Positions 12,044-24,460 are shown, counted from the stretch's first letter. The stretch is DNA of 64,000 nt from Chlorophyllum brunneum (GCA_963576785.1 OY756140.1:3782001-3846000); one strand, 5' to 3'. Notes: generated from the letters alone by a model not told the origin. Numbers and translations are program-made.

Positions 12044-14310
12044 ATTGGCTTCAATAGCGTGAATTATCCGGCGGCACCAAGACAAAGCAATACCCACCAA
12101 TGTCTTGCAATCTGAAAGCCATGCTGTTCAGCTACAAAAGGGGACTTCTATTGGGAAGAGAGGGGGACCTGTGACGCTGCTTTTCACCTGTTTGAATCGA
12201 GTTGGGCTTTTTTATGTACTCTTTCAGCAGTGCACCTACTCAGGCTGTCATGAGGCTCGCCGTAATGTTGATATTGTTAGCTTTGGGCCAGATGTAGTTT
12301 TTTTTCAGCAACTTCCATATTATCGAGCTATGTTTGAACCTGCAGAGCAGCCCTGAAGACACCAAGTTTACCGGGATGGAAATAATAGCCTCCATGCATG
12401 GCGCCTTACCCGTTTCCGCCGAGAGTGACACGCCCAGGCCCTACCGCGGCCAACAAGGCTAGAGATGAAACCATGGATACGGAAGGAAAAATAATCGAGA
12501 ATTTTTTGGATTTGACTCTGGGAGAATCATTGATGTATGTTGTTGTATGCGGTGGTGCATCAGAGCAAGGTTGGCGCCGCCACTGAATTGAGAGGAGGTA
12601 GACGAGAAGGTCCATCAGCATCGAGACCAGGACCCAGAACAGGAACCAGTTCCATCAATCATCATGCACCATGCACGTCAACAAAGCACATGGGGCACAC
12701 GTTGAGTATCATCGTCTGTCCAATATCTATCCACGGTTTGTGGTTGGTCCTGTGCCGTTTCGGCGAGTCTTTGCTGGATTTGGTGAAGGCATCTGTCCTT
12801 GTCTTACGCCATCCTCAAACCACTGGGAGGCTTCCAGTACTCAATGTGGTGTCGCGGAGAGGTGTTTTGTCCTTGCAAGACTGGGGGGACTAAGCATGGA
12901 GGAAGATAGCGGGCCGAAACCTTCTGCGGGGCAGGTGCCCCCCGTGCAGCGTGCATGGAGTCGAGAGGGCCGCGATTCCGCAGTCGGGTGGATCAGCCAA
13001 AAAGAAAAGTCTGCTACACGCGAGAACTGCGCAACTGCAGCTTTTCTGGGTATGGAGAGTAAGCGAACTAAAAGAGTGCTGTTTCCACCACCCCCTTGAT
13101 GGTGCAGGAAAGAGCGAGGGCACCCTAACCGTTACTCGTTGGACCTCTTCTTGGTCGATATACCCAGTCCATGGATGATTCTGGCCCAAGTATGGGTGAC
13201 GAAGGAGGCGATAGACAAGTGGGGTTACATGACATCCCATTCTGGGCTCGACTGGGCCTGTACGATGGTCAGAGGGCGATCCAGACCCAACATGAATGCC
13301 CAAGACCACCAGTAACATCACCATCTACATGAACAGTCTAATATAATCTGTGCTCTTGTCTTTCCTGGTTGTATTCTAGCAACCACCATACGCGACCGCT
13401 GAGCGCTGAGTTCTTGAGGATGACTCAACCTGAGCGGGTGCATTTTGGGAGGTTAGACCAAATCCTGTCTTAGCCGATGCTCGGAACCTTTAGGACAACT
13501 GCGGAGATCTGAGAGCTTGCTCAGGGCCTGGAGGAACCGAAGTTCTTTAGAAGAAAACAACCCGCATCCAAGCCAGCACGAGGGTGCCTAGGAGGAGCTG
13601 TAGTGGATGATAGCTGGTGAAGAACACTGGTGGCAATATCAGGAACATTATAATACGTACTTGGTTTTGAAATTATTGGTAGCACTCCGGGCTTGTCAAA
13701 CAGTTTATGTAAATATTTGTTTTACTACACCCACTGTCCAAAGATCTTCCAGAAAGACGTTTGATTCTTCCTGTCTAGTTCAAACGAAAGAAACAGTGGT
13801 TAGAGTGCCGTGGCGACATCATGACACATTCAGTGGAATAGAAGCACGGACGTCGGGATTGGCCGCTCACTGTGACACTTTCTGCATTGTTGTGGTGTAT
13901 GCCATTCTCTGGGAATCAGCCGCAGAGGTCTTCGACATGAGTCCGTGACCCTATCATCCACATCGGATTCACAGGTATCGACAAACATGTGCTCTTGCGC
14001 AAGTGCGAGATGACGATGATGAAACTGCCATTTTGCGACTTGAAAATATGACATTTGCCACCTCGGTGCGAACTTCACAATGACTGACTCCCAGCCTGGT
14101 CTTGGACTTGATTGTGGTTTCTAGGTATGCATGAAGAAGACATCGTATGATAGCAGGTCGTGAACGACGAGAGCACTGGAATCAACAAAGAGTTTGGTAA
14201 TTTGGTACATTTCAATTTCGCTAAAATGGTAAAGACCCTGACCAATAATCGCTCCGCCAACCGGGCGCGATGCACTATTCTCAGAGTCATGCCACAAACG
14301 TTCCAACGTA
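12044..14310. other. Region between nitrate reductase and DUF6535 copy B
   Basis: The left part is the divergent upstream region of nitrate reductase. I do not see nitrite reductase or a nitrate transporter. Two overlapping opposite-strand frames of about 140 codons (12671-13099 plus, 12890-13324 minus) lack recognisable motifs and I do not call them. At about 13817-13910 a short block resembles sequence found upstream of DUF6535 copies B and C (see repeats). Confidence 0.5.
13817..13910. repeat. Third trace of the DUF6535-CNNM spacer sequence
   Basis: The string catgacac...tggaatagaagcacgg, then ctttctgcattgttgtggtgtat, matches with scattered differences the spacer between the CNNM and DUF6535 genes at about 21970-22065 (gagtggaatagaagtgg; ctttccgcattgctgtggtgtat) and, for its first half, 17090-17165. 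It lies downstream of copy B, where the next unit of a tandem array would begin, so it is probably the stump of another repeat unit. Confidence 0.6.
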
Positions 14311-16727
14311 TCACACTGCATCACTCCCCGATGATCGCGGTTCCACGGTTTCAGGATCAGGCCGTGGGGTTTGAGGCGCTTTAGGGACAAACCAGTAGCG
14401 GGGCTCCGTTTTCGGGATCTGATCCAACTTATCCTGCACTTCCTGGCATAATTTTGCGAGCAATACTGAGTCGCCATCATTCGCGCCACCTTTAGGATCC
14501 TCAGCATTAGGGCCCGCTATACCGGTACCCTCAATGGGTCCTTTCTCCGGATCGCCGGTGGTCCGAGATTTGTCTCTTTGGGGTGGATCCGCGCTGAGAG
14601 CTGGCGTTGAATGCTTCTCTAGATTTCCGGTGCCCGTGGACTTCTCTATTTCGTTTTGATCTGCACTCTGGTGTTGGATCCTTCTCTGTCATAGGCGGTG
14701 GCCTATCCTGGACTCCCGTGGACTGCTCGTTACGAGTTTTCGGAGGGATTGGGTTAACTTGGGAAATTATCTTGGAGGCGACCCGAACATCGTCATCTGT
14801 GAATTGTTTGGTTCCAGCAAGACGGCGGGCGCAGTTCAGGAACTGGATCTTGAGCTCTATGTGACATTCGTGAGGGGATGCTATTAATTAACTATTGTTT
14901 GTGGTCTCACCGTGCGACATTTCCTGGATGTGTTCGTCATCGATGGGGCAGTCGATGGAGCTGCCAATAGGTCCGTCCTGATCATCGCTGTCCCCGGATG
15001 TGTCTGACTCGTGGTCAGAAAACCGATCTTCAGCAACAGTGAGGCCTTGGCTTGAATTCTTGATTCGAATGTAGAGCTCGACGCGGTGTTGATGCAGAAT
15101 GCGGCGGAGTTTCTGGCTATGTTTAACGAGATGCTGGAAAACGTGGGCGTTTAGAAAATCTCGTCTGAGATCCTTGACGTGAGCAGTTGACAGGGTTTTG
15201 TCTCCGCCTCCTATATCCGATATCAGTGAACCATCGTCCCCCAACATTGCCTTTTCCGCTCTCGACAGTTTCGTGTCAAATAGCTTCTCCCATGTTTCGG
15301 CATCCACAAACTCCGCCCGAAGGAGTTGTATACAGCTCGGAATGATATCCACCGCATTTGGCGCAAAAACAAGGGTTGACATGGCCGAAGCAATGCCACG
15401 AACAAGATAGTACGAGTAGACCACAGAACCTCTCTGAGGCCGCCACAATTCACGTAACACCCAACACAACTCATCATAGTGTAGCCACAGGTAGTCCGTT
15501 AACAGGTAGCGCTGGACAACCAACCATTCACCGAGCCTCCTCTGTATAGTTCCTGTAAGAAGAAAGGAAAGAGGAAAAAGCCAGGGAGCGGTGAAAAGGA
15601 CACAGCCAAGGTGCATAATCCAGGACGTGGGAGACTTGTATGGGCACTGAGGTATAGCGTGTGTTGCCGGAATCACCGCTCCCACTAACGGTTGCAGGAA
15701 CGGCATTAAATTCGCGGCGTATAGAAGGGCTCCCGCACCACTAGCCACGATGACGGTTGGAAGAGCAGCTGAATGACTGAGGCCCCAAAGGAGATATACC
15801 AAGCCGACAGTGAAAAGGACAATGGATGCCTGCACAATGAGGAGCAGAATAGCTGGGGCCTGAAGGACACCCCAAGCAACCAATCCGTCGAAACGGAGCT
15901 GACGGAGTGCGAGTGCGCGTGTGGGAGCGACAGACTTGTTCTCCACGTCACTCTGGCGGAAGGCGGAAACCCATTGCAGGCAGAACGTCCCAAACACAAC
16001 AGCAATGAGGCTGAGTGTCATGCTCAGAAACCACATTTGATTAACCACAACGTTGCGCTTGTCTGGCACGAATGGCTCGGACAATCTGGCGCTTCCTTGG
16101 GCGCTCGTATTGTTAAGTAGCCGGACGACCTCGGTGAGGAGATCAGCCATTGTGTCCTCTTTATCCGGCTTGAGCCACTGGTACGATTCGACGGTAAACG
16201 CGGTCACCACGGCAAGGAACAAGCCTGCCTGTGAAGGATATGAGATGATGTATTGGCAGGGTTGGTTTCACCTACCACTACCAAGAGAAACGATATTTCT
16301 TCCTTCAGCTCCTTACAGAGGTCCTCGTCATGGTCGTCGATGATGTCATTACAGGATTCCCATGCATCTTTCGGGGACTCCTTGATAGAATATTTGTATG
16401 GATTGCCGCATGTCCAGTCGCCCTAAGCACATTACCGTGTTAACGCAGGTAGTGTCCACCGTGTGTTAGTAACTTGCCGTTGATGGTGGGGGAGGGTCTT
16501 CCCTCTTTTCGTCGGCCCCAGAGCTGTTTTCCTTCTGCTCCTGCTACCAAATCGTCAGCCCTTTATGTGTTATATCCACTACGGACATACTTGTCGATCG
16601 CTGGGAAAATCATAGCGACGCCTGTTCTTGCTGCGTCTAATTCCAAACTGCAGTCACCGGTTATTGTTGAAAGGAGGTTGATCCTTGAATGATGAGCAGA
16701 GCTTACCAGTCTGTAGAATACGTCCAT
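14311..16727 (-). CDS. DUF6535-domain membrane protein, copy B (tail damaged)
   Basis: Paralogue of copies A and C with the same exon plan: start MDVFYRL, basic exon FGIRRSKNRRR, acidic/proline exon EKREDPPPP, exon GDWTCGNPYKYSIKESPKD, then the long exon 14888-16222 encoding the membrane core (WFLSMTLSLIAVVFGTFCLQW; PLVGAVIPATHAIPQCPYKSP) and HRVELYIRIKNSS. Three oddities: the donor after the proline-rich exon reads gcaagt, a GC rather than GT donor; the acceptor of the last intron is lost (cacgaatg where A has cacgaagg); and the last exon (to the stop at 14311-14313) contains a one-base frame change near 14660. If the last intron is retained, translation ends at 14888 with ...GETTNNS. The core is open, so a shortened protein may be made; function unknown. 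Confidence 0.75.
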
Positions 16728-16810
16728 CAAATATATCGAAAGGCTCACAAGCGGGGAGGGAAGAGGGATGGAGGGGCTGAGAATGGAGTGGTTTATGATA
16801 CTCAGCAGTT

Positions 16811-16846
16811 CCGTCCACCACGACCCTTTCAAAGCCAAAGAAGCGG
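16811..16846 (-). promoter_or_regulatory. Conserved upstream block of DUF6535 copy B
   Basis: On the minus strand this reads CCGCTTCTTTGGC...GGTGGACGGAA, about 85-120 bases ahead of the start. Related strings stand at the same distance before copy C (21834-21890) and relic F (47898-47960). Conservation of the order TTCTTTG, then GAACTATGAAAA or similar, then GGACGGAA or its variant, suggests a promoter or 5' UTR element inherited with the gene family; inference only. Confidence 0.4.
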
Positions 16847-17179
16847 GGTGACATATGGGCGTCTATACGGGCGTCTGTGCGCTATCTGAGAACCGTCAGC
16901 AGGTCGTGCGGCCAAAGCCAAGAAGGCCATTATCACAGGACGTGGGATCCGACCTCTGCAGGAATATCCCGGGGCTCTATCAGCACTCGGCGATCCTTGA
17001 AATCGGTCAGAAGGAAAACGCATAGACGAGATATCTCGACTTCTGCATGCGGGCGCTTGAAATGAACTAATGATTAGAGTATCATAAGAATATCATGACA
17101 CGCCGAATGGAATAGAAGTACGGATAAACAGGTCCTGATACCCCTTCAGGATCAATCACTCCCACTGTACTTTTCGAAT

Positions 17180-18700
17180 TCTCTAAAGAACATCCGAAGG
17201 GTCCTGTGCAAGTCATCTGGAAAAACGTAAACAACAATCACCACGTCACGGTTCACCCATCTTGCTCTGATTGTCTGGATATCGATCTGTTTCATCAACG
17301 ATCTCTTTAGAGAAAAAACCAATTTAGCTAGCGCATTGTCGCAAGCGCCATTATTGCGACTTGCCTCCATGATATCTACAAACGCCCAGGAAGCACAGTA
17401 ATCCATGCAGTGAACTCCAGGTGTCATACCTTCCAGGTTGTCAATAATACCTCAGGCTTCCCGGCGTTCAGCTAATCAATAGGAGATGCGCACGTCCAAT
17501 AAAATCTACCATGACGGCATATAAGTAATCAAGGACCCGGAAGCAGCTTATCGAAGGATGAGCCATGGGGGTAATCGAAAAGGGGAACACAGACAAGTAA
17601 GGCTTTGCTGGGTCAACAAATGAGGTTGATTCCTAATGGGAGGACTACCTGACAATGCGTACCGTTCTCATGAGGAGCAAGCCGACGAATGCCATCGGGT
17701 TTCCGGTCCCGAATTGGGAAACGTGAGTATTCGCTCAACAGGCTAAACGGAAGTTAATCAAGTTAATCAATATGATGCTGCGGTCTAGAAATTAAAGAGG
17801 TACGTACATGGTATCAACGGCTTTGTGGTTCAAAACTGTGTCGGCACTGAGGACGATAGTTTTCGCTAAGCAACACGACGCTCAGCGAGAAGTAATAAAA
17901 GTTCCTTGAGCGGCTTCATGATCATCTCTACATCCTTTACATCGAGCTCCGGGGCACCATTCAAAGGTGTTGATCTCATCATGTTGCAAGGGTACATCGC
18001 CAATCCAATGGAATTGGAGGAAGGAGTCGAGTTCGGCTTTCGTATACGTGCGTTGGCCGTCAACACCTAGGATCCAGCCGAGGATTTGCGACCGAGCTAG
18101 GTACATTTAGGTGAATTACGAGGTATTTAATGGAAGCAAGACAATGATCGGGTAGTAAAGGTAGCTCTGTCGAAGATTGGCAAACTTTCACTGACGTTCT
18201 GACGGAGGACGAGCACCTGGGTTTACGAAGAAGAGTGCTAAAAATCAGCACAACATAATGTCGATAAAAAGCACCCAGTTAAAAATTTTAACAGTGAGTG
18301 GAAGGACAGAGACGTATGTTCAGAATGGGAGTTCAAGTCAGAAGCAGCTGTATACGTCGTTTTTTTTGGCGGGTGTCATCCGATGTGGACAGATAAATGT
18401 AATTTATCTATACCCGGAGCACCTGCACACATTGAATCATCAGCTGGATCCTTTCAAGCAGTAAAAAGAACTGACTAAAAAGAACTGACCAACGCGCAAA
18501 GGAACATTACACCTTCAGCAGGAAATAGTGCCACGTATAGGCCATGATTACAGGCCAGGTAAGTTCACAGGTCCATCTGGGACGTCTGAGATGTTTTCAT
18601 CTCAAATAAAGGATGGGGCATTCCAAGTGTCAGCACCTGCGAGGGAGAATGGCAATGCGAGGGCCATACGAAGGACGCATTGGCAAAAGGAATAAACACG
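17180..18700 (-). pseudogene. CNNM/Mam3-type (DUF21) gene, decayed duplicate
   Basis: Read on the minus strand, pieces line up in order with the intact gene at 22153-24460: an N-terminal piece with the DVPDGP motif (18560-18690), a DELHL-SSDD-like piece near 18360-18430, [11 protein letters not shown] sequence near 18185-18200, ILGVDGQRTYTKAELDSFLQFH near 18000-18070, a DVEMIMKPLKE piece near 17910-17950, YSRFP near 17730 and EIVDETDRY near 17270-17310. Most of the DUF21 membrane domain is deleted, a one-base insertion (extra T in CACCTTTGAATGG) shifts the frame before DVEMIM, and two bases are missing after YSRFP. No continuous reading is possible. It sits 3' to 5' next to copy B exactly as the intact gene sits next to copy C, so it is the sister unit of a tandem duplication. 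Confidence 0.85.
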
Positions 18701-19378
18701 AGCTGTTCCTGATATAGTACCCCGGCACGTGAAGCGCGTTCTTTTTTTGGACTACATTTTTACACCACAAGCACACTACTAAGACTACCTTAAGTACAAA
18801 CCAGGGTTTTTTTGAGTAGAGCGCACCTCTGTATCCCGGATATAACATCAAATAAAAAAAGTGGAGTAAAACAAAATAAAGTTGAATAACAGGGAGGCGG
18901 GCGGAGGGCGAGGAACTAAGAAAGAACGGCTTTACCAGTGGATGGACACCATAGATGATTAATCTCAGGGCTCTTCCTCCCAGAAGTCCTCGGGTACGTG
19001 AAGCGTGTTCTTGGTATTAACCTTCAACACCCTGGCTGGGATCCGAGCTACGCTCGTCCAAGGCCCTTCAGCTCCTCCATTTTCAGGACGACCTGATCGG
19101 TCATTCCGAAATCCACCCCGCCCAGGTCAATTCAACCTCAAGATCCCACCAGTCCCGTGGGATGGTTGCGAGCATACAATCCATAGGCCGGGAGTTAGGA
19201 GCACATACTTAGATTGGATTGTTGGTGCAAACGGTGACGCTGCGACAATCGTGATCATCTATCAAGGACAGGCTAAACAAACGCAGGGCGCGGGTCGTGA
19301 GCAATAATCATCCTATTCACTTGCGTATAGGGATACAAGTCACTATGAGTATGGACATGGAGCAAACATTCTAACATA
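18701..19378. other. Spacer between the two tandem units
   Basis: About 0.7 kb separating the decayed CNNM copy from the end of DUF6535 copy C. It is A-rich around 18840-18930. No gene seen; a plus-strand frame at 19005-19307 of 100 codons has no recognisable motif. Probably contains the upstream region of the former CNNM copy 1. Confidence 0.45.
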
Positions 19379-21754
19379 TCACGCCAAATCATTCCCTGAC
19401 AACCGCGGTCCCGGCTGTTCTGGATCGAGGTCCAAAATTTTCCGAACCCCCCAAAACATGAGCGCGGATCCGAAGTACACTTCGGAAAGCAGAGCCAACT
19501 TGCCCCGCACTTCCTGGCACAATTTTGCGAGCAATTCTGAATCACCATCAACCACGCCATCCATAGGGTCCAGGACGTTACTAGAACTTGCCGCACCGGT
19601 GCGCAGAACGCGCTCTCGCCCCGGGCTCCCGATTTCTACAGATCTGCCTATTGTGATGGTTGGATCCTCAACGTGAATTGGCATCGGATGCCTCCCCGTC
19701 GTGAGCAGTGACTCGTGCCGGACCTTCACAGAATGACGTTTCCGGGAGATTGAACTGGTTTTGCCCCCCTCGGATGCAATGATCACGGCAGTGACCAGAA
19801 GCTCGTAACCCCTGAATCGTTTGGTACCAATGAGGCGGTTGGCGCAGCTCAGGAACTGAATTTTGAGATCTGTGTGATCTTCGTGAGCTGATGTTAGTTA
19901 TTTACAGTTCGTTTTTAATCTCACCTCGCGGCAATTCCTGAGCATCTTGTCCATGAATATCCGGGCAGTCGATGGAGCTACCAATAACTTCATCCTCAAT
20001 CTTGCCATCCCTGAAGGCATCTGACTGGTTCTCGGAGGACCGATTCGCACGAATAGCAACGACCTGATTTGAATTCTTGATTCGAACGTAGAGTTCGATG
20101 CGGTGTTGATGCAAGACGCGACGGAGTTTCTGGCTGTGTTCAGCCAAATGCTGGAAAACATGGGCACTCAGGAAATCTTGTTTGAGGTGTCTGATACGAG
20201 CAGCGGAGGCGATTCGATTCTCTGTGCCTTCAACTCCTACTAGTGAAAGATCACCCCGTAATAATGCCTCTTCCGCTCTCGATAGCTTGGTGTCGAATAG
20301 ACTCTCCCAGGTTTCAGCCGTCCTAAACTCCGACCGAAGCGCTTGGAGACAGCTGAGAATGATATCCACCGCATTCGGCTCAAAAACAAGGGCTGACATG
20401 GCGGAAGTAATGCCACGAACGAGATAGTGTGAGTAGACGGAAGAGCCACCTTGAGGGCTAGATTCACGTAAACCTTTACACAGCTCATCGTACCGTTGCC
20501 ACAGATAGTCTGTCAGAAGGCCACGCTGCCGATCCATCCAATCGCAGATCCTCTCACCCCTACTTCCCCCATGCCAAAAGAAGAAATAGCGGAAGGGAAC
20601 GAGGCAGGGAGCAGTCAACAAGACACAGGTATGGTGTAAGATCCATGATGCGGGGGATTTATATGGGCACTGGGGAATAACTTGTGTTGCTGGGAACACC
20701 GCCCCCACTAAAGGTTGTAAGAAGGGCATTAGATTCGCGAGATATAGAAGCGCCCCCGCAATACTAGCCACGATGACGGCTGGAAGGGCTGCTGGACGAC
20801 TGATACCCCAAAGGAGGTATACCAGGCCGATAGTGAAGACGACAATGGACGCCTGCACAATGAGGAGTAGGATCGCTGGAGCTTGCGGGACGCCCCAACC
20901 AACCAATCCATCAAAACGGAGCTGACGGAGCGCAAGCGCATCAGCAGGAGAAAGAGATTTATCTCTGACGTCGGTTCGGAGGAAGGCAGAGATCCATTGC
21001 AGGCAGAACGTCCCAAACACAACGGCGATGAGGCTGAGTGTTATGCTCAGGAACCACATCTGATTGACCACGACATTGCGCTTGTCTGACACGAATGACT
21101 CAGACAATCTGGCGCTCCCTTGGGCATCCGTACCGTTAAGGAGCCGGACGACCTGAACGAGAAGATCTTCCCCTTTATCCGGCTTGATCAACTTGTACGA
21201 CTCGACGGTGAACGCGGTCACCACAGCAAGAAACAAGCCCGCCTATGAAGATATTACTTTGTGTATTACCGGAATTTCGGATTTCACCTACCACCACTAG
21301 GAGAAACGATATCTCCTCCTTAAGCCCCCTGCAGAGGTCTTCGTCGTGTGCATCGACAATATCATTGCAAGACTCCCATGCATCCTTCGGAGACTCTTTG
21401 ATAGAATATCTGTATGGGTCGTCGCATGTCCAGTCGCCCTAAACACAATACATTGTCAACACGAGTAATATCCACTGCTACACCAAGGTCATCTACCTTT
21501 GATGGTGGTGGCGGAGGGTCCTCCCTTCTTTCCTCGAGCAGCAAGTCGTTTTCCTTACGCTCCTGATACTCAATAGTGAGCTCTTGTAGATATTGTATCC
21601 GCTACGGGCACACCTGTTCAGAAACTTGACTTTGGCGACGCAAAGTCTTGCCGCGTCTGATTCCAAACTGCATTTGGCACACATGATTACTTGGCATCCA
21701 AAGGTAGAACTTTGAGTAGTGGGCGGGACTTACAATTCTGTAGACGGCGTCCAT
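19379..21754 (-). CDS. DUF6535-domain membrane protein, copy C (intact)
   Basis: Same gene plan as copy A. Start MDAVYRI in a 21-base first exon (21734-21754), then FGIRRGKTLRR, the acidic/proline exon EERREDPPPPPSK, GDWTCDDPYRYSIKESPKD, and a long exon ending near 19930 with membrane segments at WFLSITLSLIAVVFGTFCLQW, ILLLIVQASIVVFTIGLVYLL and PLVGAVFPATQVIPQCPYKSP. The final intron keeps its gtgag donor and cacgaag acceptor, giving DLKIQFLSCANRLIGTK and a tail ending ...GNDLA at 19379-19381. All exons are open. Function unknown; family known only as basidiomycete membrane proteins. It is the second member of the tandem DUF6535-CNNM pair and sits directly downstream of the intact CNNM gene on the same strand. 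Confidence 0.85.
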
Positions 21755-21833
21755 GGAATGTGTTGGAGGGTTCGCAAGTGAGGAAGGAAGAGGGATGGGG
21801 CCGAAATGGAGTGATTTTATGACATGAGCAATT

Positions 21834-21890
21834 CCGTCCACCTCCCTGCGTCTTTTCATAGTTCATCTCAATCAAAGAAGTGTGGGGTCA
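21834..21890 (-). promoter_or_regulatory. Conserved upstream block of DUF6535 copy C
   Basis: On the minus strand: ACTTCTTTGATTGAGA followed by GAACTATGAAAA and GGTGGACGGAA. The first part matches the block ahead of relic F (acttctttgatggagacg, then agctatgaaaa) and loosely that ahead of copy B. The spacing to the start codon is similar in all three. Role inferred. Confidence 0.42.
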
Positions 21891-22152
21891 TGTTGATGTG
21901 GGTGTCTATGTGGATGAGCGTTATCTTGCCATTTTGCCCAAGGACCGGCTCAAACGGAGGAACCCATTTATCATGACGACAACATGGTCCACTGAGTGGA
22001 ATAGAAGTGGAGGCACCAGGATCACTTACTCCCACTAAGCCACTTTCCGCATTGCTGTGGTGTATTTTTAAAATATATATAAGTATATACATACACCAGA
22101 AACAAGAAATAATCAAACGACCAAAGCTCTCAACGACACACAAGTCCAAAAA

Positions 22153-24460
22153 TCATATTCTCGTAGGCGATTCACATCTCACAGCCCCATACCCCTGCCC
22201 TTGTCCTACACTACCCGACGTTCTCTCTCCTGCATTCAACAACGGCGACCGTTCACTTTCAAATGACGCATCTCGAATTCGGCGTTCGACAATACTGGAG
22301 AAAAGATATGTCAGAACATGCATAGATGAATTAAAGCGTATAAATCGGATGCAATGGACGAGAAACGGTCAGAGGGAATAGCTGAGGCACTTACCCTCGC
22401 ATGACGGCGGCTGTCGTTAATCGCTTCGCACGTCTCTTACTCTGATTATCTTCGTACCGATCTGTCTCGTCAACGATCTCTTCAGAGAGAATTTCCTGAG
22501 AAATACATTAGCCACTACACTCCTCCGAGCGTCATACTTGTAACTCACCTCAATAATATCTACAAAAATCGACGAAGTACAAGTGGTCAGTCCACTAAAC
22601 GACTCGAAATCGCAGTGCAGATATCGTACCTTCGAGGGTGATTACTCCAATAGCACCTCCAGGCTTTCCCGGTGTTCGACTAATCAATAAAAGATGTGCA
22701 CGTCCAGTTTGGCTGGGTATCAAAATCAGTAGAGCACCCAGCGATATCTACCAAAACAGCGTACAAGTAATCCAGAGCCTGGAAGCAGTTAATCGAAGGA
22801 AGGGCTTCGGGGAGAATCGAGAGTGGGAACGCGGAGACAGGTAACGCTTTGCTAGGGTCGTAATTGAGGAGCTAGTTAGGAATTAGCTTGCGGAAAATTG
22901 TGGGAGACGGCTTGACCGTGCCCACCTTCTTCACGAGGAGTAAACCGACGAAAGCCATCGGATTTCCAGTTTCGTGAACTGGGAAACGTGAGTAACCACT
23001 CAAAAGACTAAACATAAAAGCCAATCAATATGGCGCTACGACTGGGTGATTGATGAGGTACGTACATGGCATCCACGGCTTTGTGATCCAGAATTGCGTC
23101 GGCACTGAGAACTACAGTATCCTACACCATTTCGTCTAAGCGCTATACCGCTCGTTGAAGAGTAAAAACATACCTTGAGCGGCGTCATGATCATCTCTAC
23201 ATTTTTTGTATTGAGCTCCAAAACGCCATTTAGAATGTTGATCTCATCATCCCGTAAAGGTTCTTCTCCAGTCCGATGAAACTGGAGAAAAGACTTGAGT
23301 TCGGCTTTCTTGTAGGTGTGTTGTTCGTTGGCACCTAAAATCCAGTCGAGGAGTTTTGCAATTGGCCATGCAATTGGAGCTGATGTACGTTCTGGTCAGC
23401 ATGGCAAGTGACTGGAAGGGAGGTGAACGTGAAGCACCGAATAGATACATCAATCCTAGAACGAGAGGTGCGCACGTCGCGCCGATAGATAGGCCATAGC
23501 GAACACTGACTGCCTGAGGTATTACCCTATGAAAGAAAAAAGGTGTAGGTAGGTAGAGTAATAGACTAATAAAATCAAACGCTCACTCTCTGTTAGTTGC
23601 GAAAGAAAGCCAATTATAATTATTAAGATAATCCATAGCGGATAGGGGCGAATCACTGACCCAAAAATAACTGAGCATGGTAGGTCAGCACACGACCAGT
23701 AATTCATAGAAAATGCGATCGCATACCGATAGCAGCGGTAGAGATCACAATCGCAGCGACACCACCTCCAATCTACCGAGTCAGAATGAGCAAACGCAGG
23801 AAGTAATCATGACTGAATAGCACGGACAGCACTATCAAGGAATATCGGTAAACTTTCATTAACGATCTGAAGAACGGATGAGCTTCTGGGTTTGCGAGGG
23901 GTTCCAAAGTTTAACGTACAACGTTGCCGAGAAGTAACACCTAATTGGAAAACTGAACAAGTAGATAGGGGGATAGAGGGTATGGGAGACATACCACGAG
24001 GATCCAATGACGACCCTTTTGCATGATACTGAGAACTTGGATTCCGGTCAGAAACAGACTATGTGTCGCGGTACTACAAAAGACGTACCTTTCCTCGCAT
24101 TCTTCTTTTCGTTGGGGTCATCCGAAGATGTGGCCAGAACACGCAAATGCAACTCGTCTAATCCCATCAAACCGAGCGTCAATCTAACCCCGAGTACCAA
24201 AACACATTGAATCATTCATTAGACTATGTCAAGCAGGAAACAACTGATCAATAGGAAAGTACTTACCCCGCAAATACACCTCCAGCAAGAACTAGCCCCG
24301 CACTGACAAGAATCGCAGACCAAAATTCTTCTGCTGAGTTTGCGGGTCCGTCTGGGACATTGGAGACATTTGTAGAAGCATTCCTGGTCCGCATGAGCCC
24401 AAATGGCGACGCAAGAGCCGTACGAAGGAGGAACATGAGGGTAGGAGACCTGAGTTTCAT
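22153..24460 (-). CDS. MAM3: CNNM/Mam3-type DUF21-CBS membrane protein (metal transport)
   Basis: Homologue of yeast Mam3 and animal CNNM proteins, which sit in vacuolar or plasma membranes and influence Mg/Mn and other divalent metal handling. Many short exons read from [19 protein letters not shown] through [28 protein letters not shown] (first DUF21 helix and the conserved GLTLGLMGL), [95 protein letters not shown], the CBS-linker motif [58 protein letters not shown] and [17 protein letters not shown], ending in a polar tail with ERSPLLNAG. The usual GEI before IPQ reads G-VI at an exon junction, so either that junction is misread or one conserved Glu is lost. Intact counterpart of the pseudogene at 17.2-18.7 kb. 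Confidence 0.88.

Noticed and set aside
12044..12500. GATA-type sites as nitrogen-regulator boxes upstream of nitrate reductase
   Set aside because: A few GATA strings are present but four-base sites occur by chance at this density; no cluster supports a claim.
12671..13324. Two overlapping opposite-strand frames of about 140 codons
   Set aside because: No recognisable motif, biased composition from a G/C-rich stretch, and no splice context; probably chance.
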